A stretch of DNA of 54,454 bases, taken from an uncultured Pelagibacteraceae bacterium (lineage in GTDB: Bacteria; Pseudomonadota; Alphaproteobacteria; Pelagibacterales; Pelagibacteraceae). The notes below the pieces were generated by a model. That model was given only the letters and a program-made list of their open reading frames with translations, was not told the origin of the DNA and did not search any database. Below are positions 20,062-30,463 of the stretch, piece after piece (the stretch's first letter is position 1; each line of letters opens with the position of its first letter). Where the stretch lies: contig CACKXR010000005.1 in the NCBI GenBank assembly GCA_902604175.1, positions 1 through 54,454 on the forward strand, in the 5' to 3' direction. The position numbers were made by a program, and so were the translations under genes.

Positions 20062-21133
20062 GGGATACTCCATAAGGTGAAGAGACTAATTCTTCATTTT
20101 GATCAAAGGCATATAATTTATTTTCATTAAATTTAATTTTTACCTTTTCGTGAATTTTAAAATTCATAACTTCTTCGATAAGGGCTATCACTTTGGAATC
20201 TCCCTTTTTTAAATGCAATAAAGTTTCCGACCCACTTATTTCAGCAAGTTCAATTTCAAATTCTTCACCTTGATCATTTAATTTTATTTCTGAAGCCCTA
20301 ATTCCAAAATTATAACCTTGATCGCTTAAATTTTTAAAATGGGAAGGAGAATTAATTAAAATATTTTCAAAACTTAATTTTTCAGACCTTTTTGTTCCCT
20401 TTAAAATATTCATTGGTGGATCATTTGAAATTTCAGCCACCTTTAAAGTTCTAGGATTTTCAAAAATTTCTTTTGCAGGTCCCTTTTGTAAAACTTTACC
20501 CTCATCTAACACTATCACCTCACCATTTAATTCCATAACTTCCTGTGGGTCAGTAGTAGAGTAGATTAAAATAGTATCTTCTGATAAACCTTGCGTGAAT
20601 ATTTTTTTAAATTCTTCTCTTAATTGTTCTCTTAATTTGTAGTCTAAATTCACCAAAGGTTCATCCAGTAATAATATTTTTGCTTTTTTTGCTAATGATC
20701 TTGCTAAAGCAACTCTTTGTTGCTGTCCTCCTGACAATTCTTGAATTTTCCTATTTTCGAAACCAACTAGTCCTACAGTTTTAAGCGCTTCTTCTACATC
20801 CTTCTTTATTTGATCTTCGCTTATTTTCCTTTGTTTAAGCGGGAAAATTATATTCTCATAAACATTTAGATGAGGATAATTAATAAATTGTTGATAAACC
20901 ATTGCTACATTTCTTTCCCACACAGGTATTTTGATAAAATCATTATCTTCAAATGATAAATTTCCACTATCAGGATTTAACAAACCAGCAATTGTTTTTA
21001 AAAATGTAGTTTTTCCAGATAAAGTTCTTCCTAATATAGTATACAAATTTCCTTTTTTAAAATTAAATGAAACATCGTTTAAATGAAACTGATCGTCTGG
21101 CTTATAAGTTATATTTTCTCCGATTAAATTCAT
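20054..21133 (-). CDS. ABC transporter ATP-binding protein (GlpS-like half, canonical LSGGQ, altered H-loop)
   Basis: ILGRTLSGKTTFLKTIAGL, LSGGQQQRVALARSL, LLLDEPLVNLDYKLREQL, H-loop position reads IYSTTDPQEVMEL. Confidence 0.93.
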   Translation of the reverse strand: MNLIGENITYKPDDQFHLNDVSFNFKKGNLYTILGRTLSGKTTFLKTIAGLLNPDSGNLSFEDNDFIKIPVWERNVAMVYQQFINYPHLNVYENIIFPLKQRKISEDQIKKDVEEALKTVGLVGFENRKIQELSGGQQQRVALARSLAKKAKILLLDEPLVNLDYKLREQLREEFKKIFTQGLSEDTILIYSTTDPQEVMELNGEVIVLDEGKVLQKGPAKEIFENPRTLKVAEISNDPPMNILKGTKRSEKLSFENILINSPSHFKNLSDQGYNFGIRASEIKLNDQGEEFEIELAEISGSETLLHLKKGDSKVIALIEEVMNFKIHEKVKIKFNENKLYAFDQNEELVSSPYGVSHG

Positions 21134-21981
21134 TATTTTAATGCCCCAGATAAATTTCCTTTAGATAAATATCTCTCGACAACAAAAGCTACTATGATTA
21201 AAGGTGCAACAGATATTAAGGCAGACGCTGACAAGCTCCACCAAGGTGTTATTGAAGAATTAAGTGCTACAACTTTTACAGGTAATAACTGTACTTCTGT
21301 AAATGTTAAAATAAATGCAAAGAAAAAATCTATCCAACCAAATATAATACAAAACATACCCGCAACAATTAATCCCGGTATAGAGTTCGGCAGGACAACT
21401 TTATAGAATGCCTGGTAAGGATTACACCCATCTATCAATGCAGTTTCATCTAACTCTTTTGGAACTCTGTTAAAAAAATCTACCATGATCCAAACTGCTA
21501 TAGGCATTAACAGGACTATATAAACTACTACTAGTCCTATCAAACTATCTAGTAATCCTATCGTGCTTAAAAATATAAAGAAGGGTATTGATAACACAAT
21601 CGGCGGCATTATTCTTTGCGATATAAAAAAGAAAGTAATATCGTTATTTCTTACAAAACCAGCTTTAAAAGTAAATCTTGATAGAGCATAAGCTGCTAAT
21701 GTGCCTAAAACTATACTTATTAAACTTGCAGTGCAAGTTACAAAAAGGCTATTGAAATAAGGTTCAACAATATCCACTCCACCTCTTGCAGGTGACTTGA
21801 CTAATACACGCCATCCTTCAAGTGTTGGTTCAAAATCTAACCAAGGAATATAAGTAACCTTACTATTTACTGACTGGAAATCTTTAAAAGAAGTAGAAAT
21901 AGCCCATAGAAAAGGGGCCACAATAAAAACTGTCCAGAGAATAATAAAAGTATATTTTAAAAATTTGTAAAGTTTTTCCAT
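21133..21981 (-). CDS. Carbohydrate/polyol-type ABC transporter permease (MalG family)
   Basis: 282 aa, six TM; EAA-type loop ELDETALIDGCNPYQAFYKVVLPNSIPGL. Confidence 0.93.
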   Translation of the reverse strand: MEKLYKFLKYTFIILWTVFIVAPFLWAISTSFKDFQSVNSKVTYIPWLDFEPTLEGWRVLVKSPARGGVDIVEPYFNSLFVTCTASLISIVLGTLAAYALSRFTFKAGFVRNNDITFFFISQRIMPPIVLSIPFFIFLSTIGLLDSLIGLVVVYIVLLMPIAVWIMVDFFNRVPKELDETALIDGCNPYQAFYKVVLPNSIPGLIVAGMFCIIFGWIDFFFAFILTFTEVQLLPVKVVALNSSITPWWSLSASALISVAPLIIVAFVVERYLSKGNLSGALK

Positions 21982-22847
21982 TATTCTTTAATCATTAATT
22001 TTGTTAAAACTTTTGCTATGATCGTTAAACTTATGATCATTATAACTAAATACGTAAAAGAAAGAGTTGCAGCGTAACCCATTTGAAACTCCCTCAAACC
22101 TTTAATGTAAATATAAAAACTTGAGGTCTCTGTTGCCGTACCTGGTCCTCCAGAAGTCAATACAAAAACTGTATCCATTATCTTTGAGGCCTCAATTAAT
22201 CTAATAATAATTGCCCCAATTGAGATTGGAGCCATTAGTGGAAATGTAACGTATACAAACTTTCTAAAAGGACTTGCACCATCTATGGCTGCAGCTAAAA
22301 AAGGTTCTTTGGGAAGAGATAATAAACCTGCAAGTAACAATAAAAACATAAATGGGGTCCACTGCCAAACTTCAACAATAATTACTGTGAATTTAGCAAT
22401 AACTGGATCACTGAGCCATAATATAGGCTCTACTCCTAAGTTTCCCAAAAGATCATTCACAGGACCTAGGGACTCATGAAAAAACGTCCTCCAAATTACT
22501 GTCATAATGACAGGCGTAGTCATCATAGGAATTAGAAAAATAACTCTAAAGAATCTTTTAAATTTAATTTCTCTCCAAACTATAAGTGCTAATGCAAAAC
22601 CAATTATGTATTGAAGAATAACAGTAGTAACCGATAAAAAACTCAGTCTAAAAAAAGACTCCCAAAATCTTGGGTCATCAGTAAAAAGTCTTATATAATT
22701 TGTAATTCCTATAAAATTCATTTCAGGCGTATAACTATTCCAGCCTGATAAACTTAATCTAATAGTAAAAATTATAGGAAAAATAAGTATTCCTATAAGC
22801 ACAAATAAACCAGGAAATAAAAAAACATACTTGTGCTTAAAATTCAT
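21981..22847 (-). CDS. Carbohydrate/polyol-type ABC transporter permease (MalF family)
   Basis: 288 aa, six TM; EAA loop EPFLAAAIDGASPFRKFVYVTFPLMAPI. Confidence 0.93.
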   Translation of the reverse strand: MNFKHKYVFLFPGLFVLIGILIFPIIFTIRLSLSGWNSYTPEMNFIGITNYIRLFTDDPRFWESFFRLSFLSVTTVILQYIIGFALALIVWREIKFKRFFRVIFLIPMMTTPVIMTVIWRTFFHESLGPVNDLLGNLGVEPILWLSDPVIAKFTVIIVEVWQWTPFMFLLLLAGLLSLPKEPFLAAAIDGASPFRKFVYVTFPLMAPISIGAIIIRLIEASKIMDTVFVLTSGGPGTATETSSFYIYIKGLREFQMGYAATLSFTYLVIMIISLTIIAKVLTKLMIKE

Positions 22848-22872
22848 AATTGTAATTTTTGGAATTTGTTTG

Positions 22873-22899
22873 TTGTGGCCGTCGTTATGACGGCCACAA
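22873..22899 (-). promoter_or_regulatory. GC-rich perfect stem-loop between SBP and permease genes (probable mRNA processing/stability element)
   Basis: TTGTGGCCGTC-gttat-GACGGCCACAA, 11-bp perfect stem with 5-nt loop; no U-tract follows it on the minus strand. Confidence 0.65.
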
Positions 22900-22905
22900 A
22901 GTTTT

Positions 22906-24441
22906 TTAAAGCTTGTTATCTTCCATTGCTACACCAACAGAATAAGCCGCTCTTACATTGTCTTTTCCTACTCTATTAAGTATATCTTCCCACTGCTTAG
23001 CAGCTTCGTCTAAGGCAGCCTGTGGTGATAACTGACCAGCTAAAGCTTTTGCAGCAGCTGTAGCTAATGCAGCATTAAACTCAAATGTACCTGGAACTCT
23101 CAAAGGAAAAACTCTATTCTTACTTTCTTCCATCTGAGCTAGGGTATCAACATATGATTGGGCAATATCTTTATCCCAACCAATTTGAGTCCAAACATCT
23201 GCTTTAAAGTCGTCATTTCTAAATGGGTTAACTCCAAAACGACCAATACCTATGTCAGCTTGATGATTTGCTTCGTTTGCAAAGAAACATAAGTAATCAA
23301 AAGCCATTTCTTTTTCTTTACTTTTCTTGGCAACACCAACTGCCCATCCCCATACGAAAAAAGGAGCTTGGTTAAAGCCTTGATCCCAAGAGTTTGTTGA
23401 TCTATTCCAAACTTTCATTGCGCCTGGTAATTGAGCAGCACCAACCTTGTTGTTAATCGGGCTGTCAGGTTGCATAGCAGCAACAAATGCATCATCCCAT
23501 GAGAAACTAAACAAAGTTTGTCCTCCACCAAATGATCCAATTTCATCACCTAGACCAAAGTTTATTCCTCCTGGAGGAACATATTTAGTAGCTGCAACCC
23601 AGTCGGTTAAAGCTTCCACAAAACCTGGATTGTTAATCAATGGTTTCATAGTTTTTAAATCAAAGAAAAAACCACCTGGAGTTTTAGGATTTTTTGAGTA
23701 AGCGGCAGATCTTGAATAAAAAGCTGCATACATCAAGTCATCTTTTTTCATAACTTCTGCAGATCCATATTCTTTCTCACCGTCTCCATCCCAGTCCCAA
23801 CCATTAAAGTACGCAGCCATTTCTCCATACTCTTTCCATGTTTGTGGAACTCTTAACTCTTTACCAGTATCAGCTTTATATTTTTTTTGATACTCAGGAT
23901 TGTCAATTACGTCTTTTCTATATTTTAAATAGTGTCTGTCACCATCAACTGGAAACTGATACATAACACCATCCCAAGATGCTATACCAATGTGAGATGG
24001 AGTAACATCTTGCATTTGTTTCATCTCAACATATTTTTTTGGAACTGGCTCTAAGTATCTTTTCCAATCATTAATAAAGTTTGAAAATCCAAAAACTATA
24101 TCATACGGAGCTTGACCTGCTTGAAATGGAACCATAGCTTTTGCATACAAATCACCAGCAGGCGTATGTGTTACATCAACTTTTGCTCCTGTAAGTTTAG
24201 CAAATTGCTCAGCGTGTAAAGCTGTTGGCTCACCCATAACTGGAACAGCGTGTGTGTTTATTTTAAGTGTCTTACCTTTGTAATTTTTCTTAGACATAGC
24301 ATCATAAGAACACTCACCTGGAATATCTCCAGTAGCCTTGATATGTGGAAACTGATCGCTCCACTTATCAGCATACGCAACAGGACTTAATACCAACAAA
24401 GCCGATATAAGCGCCACTACGTAGGTTTTTATTGTCTTCAT
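22906..24441 (-). CDS. ABC transporter extracellular solute-binding protein (GlpV-like, family 1)
   Basis: Signal peptide MKTIKTYVVALISALLVLSPVAYA; KTLKINTHAVPVMGEPTALHAEQFAKLTGAKVDVTHTPAGDLYAKAMVPFQAGQAPYDIVFG; first gene of the ABC operon. Confidence 0.92.
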   Translation of the reverse strand: MKTIKTYVVALISALLVLSPVAYADKWSDQFPHIKATGDIPGECSYDAMSKKNYKGKTLKINTHAVPVMGEPTALHAEQFAKLTGAKVDVTHTPAGDLYAKAMVPFQAGQAPYDIVFGFSNFINDWKRYLEPVPKKYVEMKQMQDVTPSHIGIASWDGVMYQFPVDGDRHYLKYRKDVIDNPEYQKKYKADTGKELRVPQTWKEYGEMAAYFNGWDWDGDGEKEYGSAEVMKKDDLMYAAFYSRSAAYSKNPKTPGGFFFDLKTMKPLINNPGFVEALTDWVAATKYVPPGGINFGLGDEIGSFGGGQTLFSFSWDDAFVAAMQPDSPINNKVGAAQLPGAMKVWNRSTNSWDQGFNQAPFFVWGWAVGVAKKSKEKEMAFDYLCFFANEANHQADIGIGRFGVNPFRNDDFKADVWTQIGWDKDIAQSYVDTLAQMEESKNRVFPLRVPGTFEFNAALATAAAKALAGQLSPQAALDEAAKQWEDILNRVGKDNVRAAYSVGVAMEDNKL

Positions 24442-24464
24442 GTTTATCCTCTCCTTATTGTTAA

Positions 24465-25526
24465 TTATGGAACTAGTACCGCACGACCTTTAACTTTTCC
24501 CTCATTAAGATCATGAAGTGCTTTGTTAGCATCATCTAATTTATATTCTTTCATGGATAACTTAACTTTTCCTCGATCAGCTAATTCCATTAGTTCATAT
24601 AATTCAGACCACGTTCCCACTAAATTACCCACAATAGTTTTCTCAGAAATAATTAAATCAACTGCAAGTGATTTAATTTCCTCTCCGTATCCAACTATGT
24701 AGTAAAAACCACCATTAGAAGTCATTTGAATTCCCATAGCAGTAGATCCTTTTTCACCTACAAAATCGATAACAGCTTCAGAACCTAAGCCTTTGGTTAG
24801 TTCTTGAACTTTTTCAATTTCATTTCCATCAATTAAAACTCCATGATCACCACCAAGCTCCATTGCATGTTTCAAAGCTGTCTCAGACTTTTCAACTATA
24901 ATAATGTCGGCAGCACACATTGCTTTTAAACACTGAATTGCTATATGCCCCAAACCTCCAGCACCAATTATTGTACAACTTTGGCCGGGTAGTAAATGCC
25001 TAGTTGCTTTTTTAACAACTCTGTAAGCTGTAAGGCCTGCATCCGAAAAAGGTGCAACATCTTTAGGGGCCAAAACTTTTGGAAGTTTAATTAAATTTCT
25101 AACACTAGTTTTTAAGAGTTCTGAGTAACCTCCCTCTTTAATACTTAAGCCAGGAAAGGCTCCAGCAGCAGCATGCATATCATTACCTCTTCTACAATCT
25201 AAACATGTACCACCTGTCCCAGATATCAGTGGGTGTAAAATCACAGGATCACCTTTTTTAAAATCAGTTACGTCTTTACCAACATCCTCTACCCATCCAG
25301 CATTTTCATGTCCCATCACGCATGGCAACAAAGTTCCATCTGGATCTTGAATGTGTTTCCATACTCCTTCAATTATATGTAAATCTGTTCTGCAAACTCC
25401 TGCAGCACCGATTTTAACAATTACATCTGATGCCTTCTCAATTTTTGGATCTGGCATTTCTTGACCTGTAACCCAAACCTTCTCTTTCATTTCTGGGTCA
25501 TATTTGTGCAAAACTTGTGCTTTCAT
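24465..25526 (-). CDS. Zinc-dependent (medium-chain) alcohol dehydrogenase
   Basis: GAAGVCRTDLHIIEG, GHENAGWVEDVG, CLDCRRG, TIIGAGGLGHIAIQ. Confidence 0.92.
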   Translation of the reverse strand: MKAQVLHKYDPEMKEKVWVTGQEMPDPKIEKASDVIVKIGAAGVCRTDLHIIEGVWKHIQDPDGTLLPCVMGHENAGWVEDVGKDVTDFKKGDPVILHPLISGTGGTCLDCRRGNDMHAAAGAFPGLSIKEGGYSELLKTSVRNLIKLPKVLAPKDVAPFSDAGLTAYRVVKKATRHLLPGQSCTIIGAGGLGHIAIQCLKAMCAADIIIVEKSETALKHAMELGGDHGVLIDGNEIEKVQELTKGLGSEAVIDFVGEKGSTAMGIQMTSNGGFYYIVGYGEEIKSLAVDLIISEKTIVGNLVGTWSELYELMELADRGKVKLSMKEYKLDDANKALHDLNEGKVKGRAVLVP

Positions 25527-25658
25527 TATCCCTCTTCAATTAATTTAAAACACCTTATTAAAAATTAATGAGAGCAGGAGTCAATGCCACTTTTAAGTGT
25601 TCAAATATTTGATACAACCCACAGTAGAGAAAACTCTTTTAACTATACTTAATTTAAA

Positions 25659-26612
25659 TTAATTAACTTTATTCTTACAGTTACCTGTTTTGAAAAACTC
25701 CTCTAAATTATCAATAGCAAGGTTAGCCATCGCAGTCCTAGTTTCCTTTGTTGCGCTACCTAGATGGGGAAGAATAAATGCACTTTTATGTTTTAGATAT
25801 CCAGGATTTAAATTTGGTTCATTTTTATAAACGTCTAATCCAACTGCATAAACTTTTCTTCGGTCAAGAGCATCTATCAAAGCTTCGTCATCTATTATAT
25901 CTCCTCTAGCTACGTTTGTTACAATTGCTCCTTTAGGTAAATATTCAATTGTATCTTTGTTGATCATATCGACTGTTTCTTTTGAAGCTGGACAACAAAC
26001 AGACAATACATCAGATACTGACAGTAAGTCTTTCAAATTGTCGTGGTAAGTTGCTCCGTTTTCTTTATCTTCCCTCAACTTTGATCTGTTGTGATAATGA
26101 ATTATCATTCCTAAAGATTTAGCAACTTTTGCAATTTTTTGACCAATTCTCCCCATTCCAAGTATTCCAAGTCTGGCACCTGTTAATTGTTTTCCAATTA
26201 AATAATCTGCAGACCACTTCCAGCCACCTTCTTTTGCACTTTCAATTCCTTCAGCGGCTCGTCTACAAGCGCCTAATATTAACAGCATTCCTATTTCAGC
26301 TGTTGCATCAGTTAGTACATCTGGAGTATTTGTAACTGCAATGCCTCTCTTCTTTGCTGCTTCTAAGTCTATGTTTCCAAATCCAACTGCAAAATTAGAA
26401 ATAATTTTTATAGAGTCTGGAAGTTTATTAATAGTTTCGGCGTCTAATTTATCAGTTAAAGATGACAATATTCCATCTTGTCCCTCGCTCAACTCAATTA
26501 ATTTTTTTTGAGAATATAATTCATCGTTTAAATTAAAATTTGCTTCGAAAGTTTCTTTGGCTTTATCCTCACAAGATCTTAATAATCTTCTAGTAATCAG
26601 GATTTTTTTCAT
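25659..26612 (-). CDS. D-isomer-specific 2-hydroxyacid dehydrogenase (glyoxylate/hydroxypyruvate reductase-like)
   Basis: VTNTPDVLTDATAEIGMLLIL, ARLGILGMGRIGQKIAK, IVTNVARGDIIDDEALIDAL, LPHLGSATKETR. Confidence 0.93.
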   Translation of the reverse strand: MKKILITRRLLRSCEDKAKETFEANFNLNDELYSQKKLIELSEGQDGILSSLTDKLDAETINKLPDSIKIISNFAVGFGNIDLEAAKKRGIAVTNTPDVLTDATAEIGMLLILGACRRAAEGIESAKEGGWKWSADYLIGKQLTGARLGILGMGRIGQKIAKVAKSLGMIIHYHNRSKLREDKENGATYHDNLKDLLSVSDVLSVCCPASKETVDMINKDTIEYLPKGAIVTNVARGDIIDDEALIDALDRRKVYAVGLDVYKNEPNLNPGYLKHKSAFILPHLGSATKETRTAMANLAIDNLEEFFKTGNCKNKVN

Positions 26613-26620
26613 GTTGAAGA

Positions 26621-27994
26621 TTAGTTTAAATCAAAAATTTTTCCAGGATTCATTATATTATTCGGATCTAATGTTTTTTTAATTGATTTCATAACTGGAA
26701 TACTGTCAGGGTGCTGTTCAAGTAAATATTCTTTTTTGTGAAGTCCCACTCCATGTTCACCTGTAATTGTTCCTTCAAGCTCTAAAGCTTTTCTAATTAA
26801 TGTTCCATTAAATGCTCTAAGTTGTTTGTAAACATCTTTCTTTTGAGGATCATAAGGTAGAACTACGTGAAAATTGCCGTCCCCCATATGACCTACCATT
26901 GGGGCTCTAACTCCAAATTTTTTTGCTTGTTCCTCAGCAAATTTGACACATTCGGTAATTTTTGAGATTGGAACACAAACGTCTGTTGAATAAACTCTTC
27001 CATTATTGTTTAGAGCTTTAACAGAATAATATACATCCCATCTTGCTTGCCAAAGTTTGTTTCTATCTTCTAAGTCTTTGGCCCATTTAAATGAGCTTCC
27101 TTTATTTTCTTTTGATAATTCTTCTACAATGTTGATATTCTCTTTATTTGAAGACTCAGATCCATGAAATTCAAAGAATAAAGTTGGTACTGCCTGAATG
27201 TCTTTTAATTTAGAGTAATTTATAGAAATTCCCATCTGATCTGCGTTGAGCATTTCAATTCTTGCAATTGGAACACCGTACTGAATAACCTGTTGAGCTG
27301 TCATTACTGCGTCCTCTAATGAAGGGAAATGACATACCGCACTCATTATACTTTCTGGTATCGGAGATAATCTTAAGTGAACTTCAGTAATAATACCGAG
27401 AGTTCCTTCCGATCCAATAAATAAATTCGTTAAATTATAACCTGCAGAAGTTTTTTTAGTTCTACCACCTGTATTGACAATATCTCCATTTGGTAACACT
27501 ACTGTTAGACCAGAAATAACCGTTTTCATGGTTCCATATTTTACTGCCATTGTTCCAGAGGCCGAAGTGGATGCCATACCTCCTAAAGCGGCGTTTGCTC
27601 CTGGATCTATGGGAAAAAAAACACCATCTTCTCTTAAATGCTCATTTAATTGCTCTCTTGTTACGCATGCCTGAACTCTGCAATCGAAATCTTCAGTATT
27701 TACACTTAAAATTTTATTCATTTTTTCCAAGCAGATAGTTATGCCATTTTCATTTCCTACAACATTTCCCTCTAAAGATGTTCCTGTCCCATATGGAACT
27801 ACCGGAACTTTATGCTCGTTACAAAGTTTTAGTATTTTTGATACCTCTTCATTAGTTTCTGGAAAAACTACCGCTTTTGATAAAATTGGATCGTAAGTAT
27901 CCTCTCCTCTTGCATAATTTCCACGAGCAGACTCTGATGTTGAATATCTGCTGTTTAAAAGACTTTTTAATTCTGTTTCAACTTGTTGGTTCAT
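26621..27994 (-). CDS. FAD-linked oxidase (GlcD/D-lactate dehydrogenase type)
   Basis: VVPYGTGTSLEGNVVG, DPGANAALGGMASTSASGTMAVKYGTMK, GSEGTLGIITEVHLRL, GHMGDGNFHVVLPYDP, GTITGEHGVGLHKK. Confidence 0.92.
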   Translation of the reverse strand: MNQQVETELKSLLNSRYSTSESARGNYARGEDTYDPILSKAVVFPETNEEVSKILKLCNEHKVPVVPYGTGTSLEGNVVGNENGITICLEKMNKILSVNTEDFDCRVQACVTREQLNEHLREDGVFFPIDPGANAALGGMASTSASGTMAVKYGTMKTVISGLTVVLPNGDIVNTGGRTKKTSAGYNLTNLFIGSEGTLGIITEVHLRLSPIPESIMSAVCHFPSLEDAVMTAQQVIQYGVPIARIEMLNADQMGISINYSKLKDIQAVPTLFFEFHGSESSNKENINIVEELSKENKGSSFKWAKDLEDRNKLWQARWDVYYSVKALNNNGRVYSTDVCVPISKITECVKFAEEQAKKFGVRAPMVGHMGDGNFHVVLPYDPQKKDVYKQLRAFNGTLIRKALELEGTITGEHGVGLHKKEYLLEQHPDSIPVMKSIKKTLDPNNIMNPGKIFDLN

Positions 27995-28033
27995 AATACT
28001 TAATATTATTAAAAAAAAATGAAAAAATACAGC

Positions 28034-29200
28034 TTATTTAGAAAGCATCTTGCCTATATTTTCTAATGCTTGCTGTATATTATCTCTAGATGCAGCAAAG
28101 CTAAATCTTACATAATCCTGGCAAGTTTTACCAAATGCTGTTCCTGGAACAATAGCGACTCCAGCCTCGTGCATTGCTTTTTTACAAAATTCAGATCCAT
28201 TCATACCTGTACCAATTACTTTTGGAAAAGCGTAAAAAGCACCGCCTGGTAAACTACATTCTATTCCAGGCAAGTCATTTAATCCTTTGTGAATTAAATT
28301 TCTTCTTAATGTAAATTTATCTAACATATCTTTTATCGAGTCATCTGGGCCATCTAAAGCTGCAATGCCTGCAAATTGCGCAGCTGCATTTACGCATGAG
28401 ACACTATTTATTAACAATTTATTAACATGAGGAATCATTTCTTTAGGCCAATAACTCCATCCTAGTCTCCAACCGGTCATTGAGTAAGCTTTGCTCCATC
28501 CCTCTAAAACTATTAATCTATCCTTTAGAGCTTCATAATGAAAAAAAGATGGCATTTCTTTATAGTCAAAAATTTGTCTGCTATAAATTTCATCACTTAA
28601 AATAGTAACATGTGGATGCTTTTCTAATTCTTTAGCAAAATAATCTATTACCGGTTTCTCAACAAAACTACCTGTTGGGTTGTTTGGATTGATTAAAATT
28701 AACAATCTAGTTTTATCAGTGATTAAAGATATTATTTTATCTGGATCAAATTTAAGATCTTTATCTTCAGTAAGATCATATGGAACTGGCGTAGATCCAG
28801 TATAATTTATCATAGATTCATAGATCGGAAATGCAGGTGTAGGATGAATTATTTCTGCACCTGGTTCACCAAAACATTGAATGGCATAACTCATCGTAGG
28901 CTTTCCACCAGGCATGATTAAAATTCTTTCAGGATCAACGTTGGCATCATACTGTTTTTTAATCCATCTTGTTACAGCCTCTCTACATTCTGGAATTCCG
29001 TTAGACATTACATATCCGTGGTGTCCATCATCTAACGCTTTTTTTGCAGCTTCAACAACGTGCTTCGGCGTTTTAAAGTCCGGCTGACCTAATCCTAAAT
29101 GTATCATTGGATGGCCTTTCGCCTCTAATGCTTTAGCTTCTGCTAAGACACTAAATGCAGATTCTGTTCCTAAATTTTCTAAATTTTTAGCAAGTATCAT
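28034..29200 (-). CDS. Class I/II pyridoxal-phosphate aminotransferase
   Basis: IHLGLGQPDFKTP, LILINPNNPTGSF, LSDEIYS, EGWSKAYSMTGWRLGW, SLPGGAFYAFP. Confidence 0.93.
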   Translation of the reverse strand: MILAKNLENLGTESAFSVLAEAKALEAKGHPMIHLGLGQPDFKTPKHVVEAAKKALDDGHHGYVMSNGIPECREAVTRWIKKQYDANVDPERILIMPGGKPTMSYAIQCFGEPGAEIIHPTPAFPIYESMINYTGSTPVPYDLTEDKDLKFDPDKIISLITDKTRLLILINPNNPTGSFVEKPVIDYFAKELEKHPHVTILSDEIYSRQIFDYKEMPSFFHYEALKDRLIVLEGWSKAYSMTGWRLGWSYWPKEMIPHVNKLLINSVSCVNAAAQFAGIAALDGPDDSIKDMLDKFTLRRNLIHKGLNDLPGIECSLPGGAFYAFPKVIGTGMNGSEFCKKAMHEAGVAIVPGTAFGKTCQDYVRFSFAASRDNIQQALENIGKMLSK

Positions 29201-29306
29201 AATTTTAAAAGTGAAAACCTAGACGAAAAGTAGACTAATGTCTATTCATGATTTTTAAAAAAACCTTTTTAATATATTCGGAATATTCCTGACAATTACT
29301 TGTTGA

Positions 29307-30458
29307 TTAGTTACGGTAGATTATTTTTGACGCATCTAGGTCTTCAATTTTTTTGCATCCCATCAAAATCATATTTCTTCTAATTTCTTTTTGCATATTA
29401 TCTAATAATCTTTCAACCCCTTTTTGACCTCCTGCTCCTAAACTAAAAAGAAATGCTTTACCAAAACTACAAGCTGTAGCTCCTGCAGCTAAGGCTTTGA
29501 GAACATGCGTTCCTCTTCTGATACCACCATCAAGTATAATTTCTAATTTATCACCAACTGCATCTGAGATAGCTTTCACCTGATCAAAAGGAGATCTCGA
29601 ACCATCTAATTGCCTTCCTCCATGATTAGAAATCATTATAGCGGTGCAACCAATATCAATTGCTCTTTTTGCATCTTCAACGGACATTACACCCTTTAAA
29701 GCAAAAGGACCATTCCATCTCTTAATACAATACTCCGCATCTTTCCAGTTCATTTTAGGATCATATTGTTCATTGATATAATCTATAACTGATTTCGCGA
29801 TGTTAGTCCCTTTGTCTGTTTTATGTTTAATGTTTGCTAACTCAAATTTTTTATTTATTAAATATTTAAAAACCCATTCTGGGCGCATCGCAAAACTTAA
29901 TAAGCTTTCCAAGGTTAATTTAGGGGGTGTAGTAAACCCAGTTCTATGATCTCTTTCTCTGTTTCCCGCAACTAGAGTATCTACTGTCAAACAAAGCCCA
30001 TCAAAATTTGATCTTCTACACCTATCAATTAAATCATCGGTGATAGATTGGTCCTTATGAACATATAGTTGAAAAAGTTTTGGACCACTCGAAATATTCG
30101 CAATCTCCTCAATTGAAAAAGATGCCATTGTGGACATGCTATACATCGTTCCAAATTTTTCAGCAGCTCTTGCTGATGCTTTGTCACCTTCAGGCGTGTA
30201 TAAACTTTGCATTGCTGTTGGTGACAAAAAAAGAGGCATATCAATTTTTCTACCAAATACTGTAGTAGATAAATCAGGTTCACCCACGCTTGCCAATATA
30301 TTTGGAACTAAATCACATTCATTAAATGCGGTAGTATTTCTATTTAGAGTTACCTCATCGTCTGAGCCACCGTCTATGTAATGAAAAATAGGTGCTGGTA
30401 ATTTTTTTTTTGCTAATTTTCTAAAGTCTTCAAAGTTATAACAATCATTAATGTTCAC
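29307..30458 (-). CDS. FMN-dependent alpha-hydroxy acid oxidase/dehydrogenase (LldD-like), copy 1
   Basis: IFHYIDGGSDDEVTLNRN, LFLSPTAMQSLYTPEGD, LTVDTLVAGNRERDHRTGF, MISNHGGRQLDGSRSPFDQ, ILDGGIRRGTHVLKALAAGA. Confidence 0.92.
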   Translation of the reverse strand: MNINDCYNFEDFRKLAKKKLPAPIFHYIDGGSDDEVTLNRNTTAFNECDLVPNILASVGEPDLSTTVFGRKIDMPLFLSPTAMQSLYTPEGDKASARAAEKFGTMYSMSTMASFSIEEIANISSGPKLFQLYVHKDQSITDDLIDRCRRSNFDGLCLTVDTLVAGNRERDHRTGFTTPPKLTLESLLSFAMRPEWVFKYLINKKFELANIKHKTDKGTNIAKSVIDYINEQYDPKMNWKDAEYCIKRWNGPFALKGVMSVEDAKRAIDIGCTAIMISNHGGRQLDGSRSPFDQVKAISDAVGDKLEIILDGGIRRGTHVLKALAAGATACSFGKAFLFSLGAGGQKGVERLLDNMQKEIRRNMILMGCKKIEDLDASKIIYRN

Positions 30459-30463
30459 GACTA

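Noticed and set aside
25527-25658. TTGACT-N17-TTAATA promoter-like string upstream of the Zn-alcohol dehydrogenase (minus strand)
   Set aside because: Plausible, but -10-like strings are very common in such AT-rich DNA; not strong enough to list as a feature.
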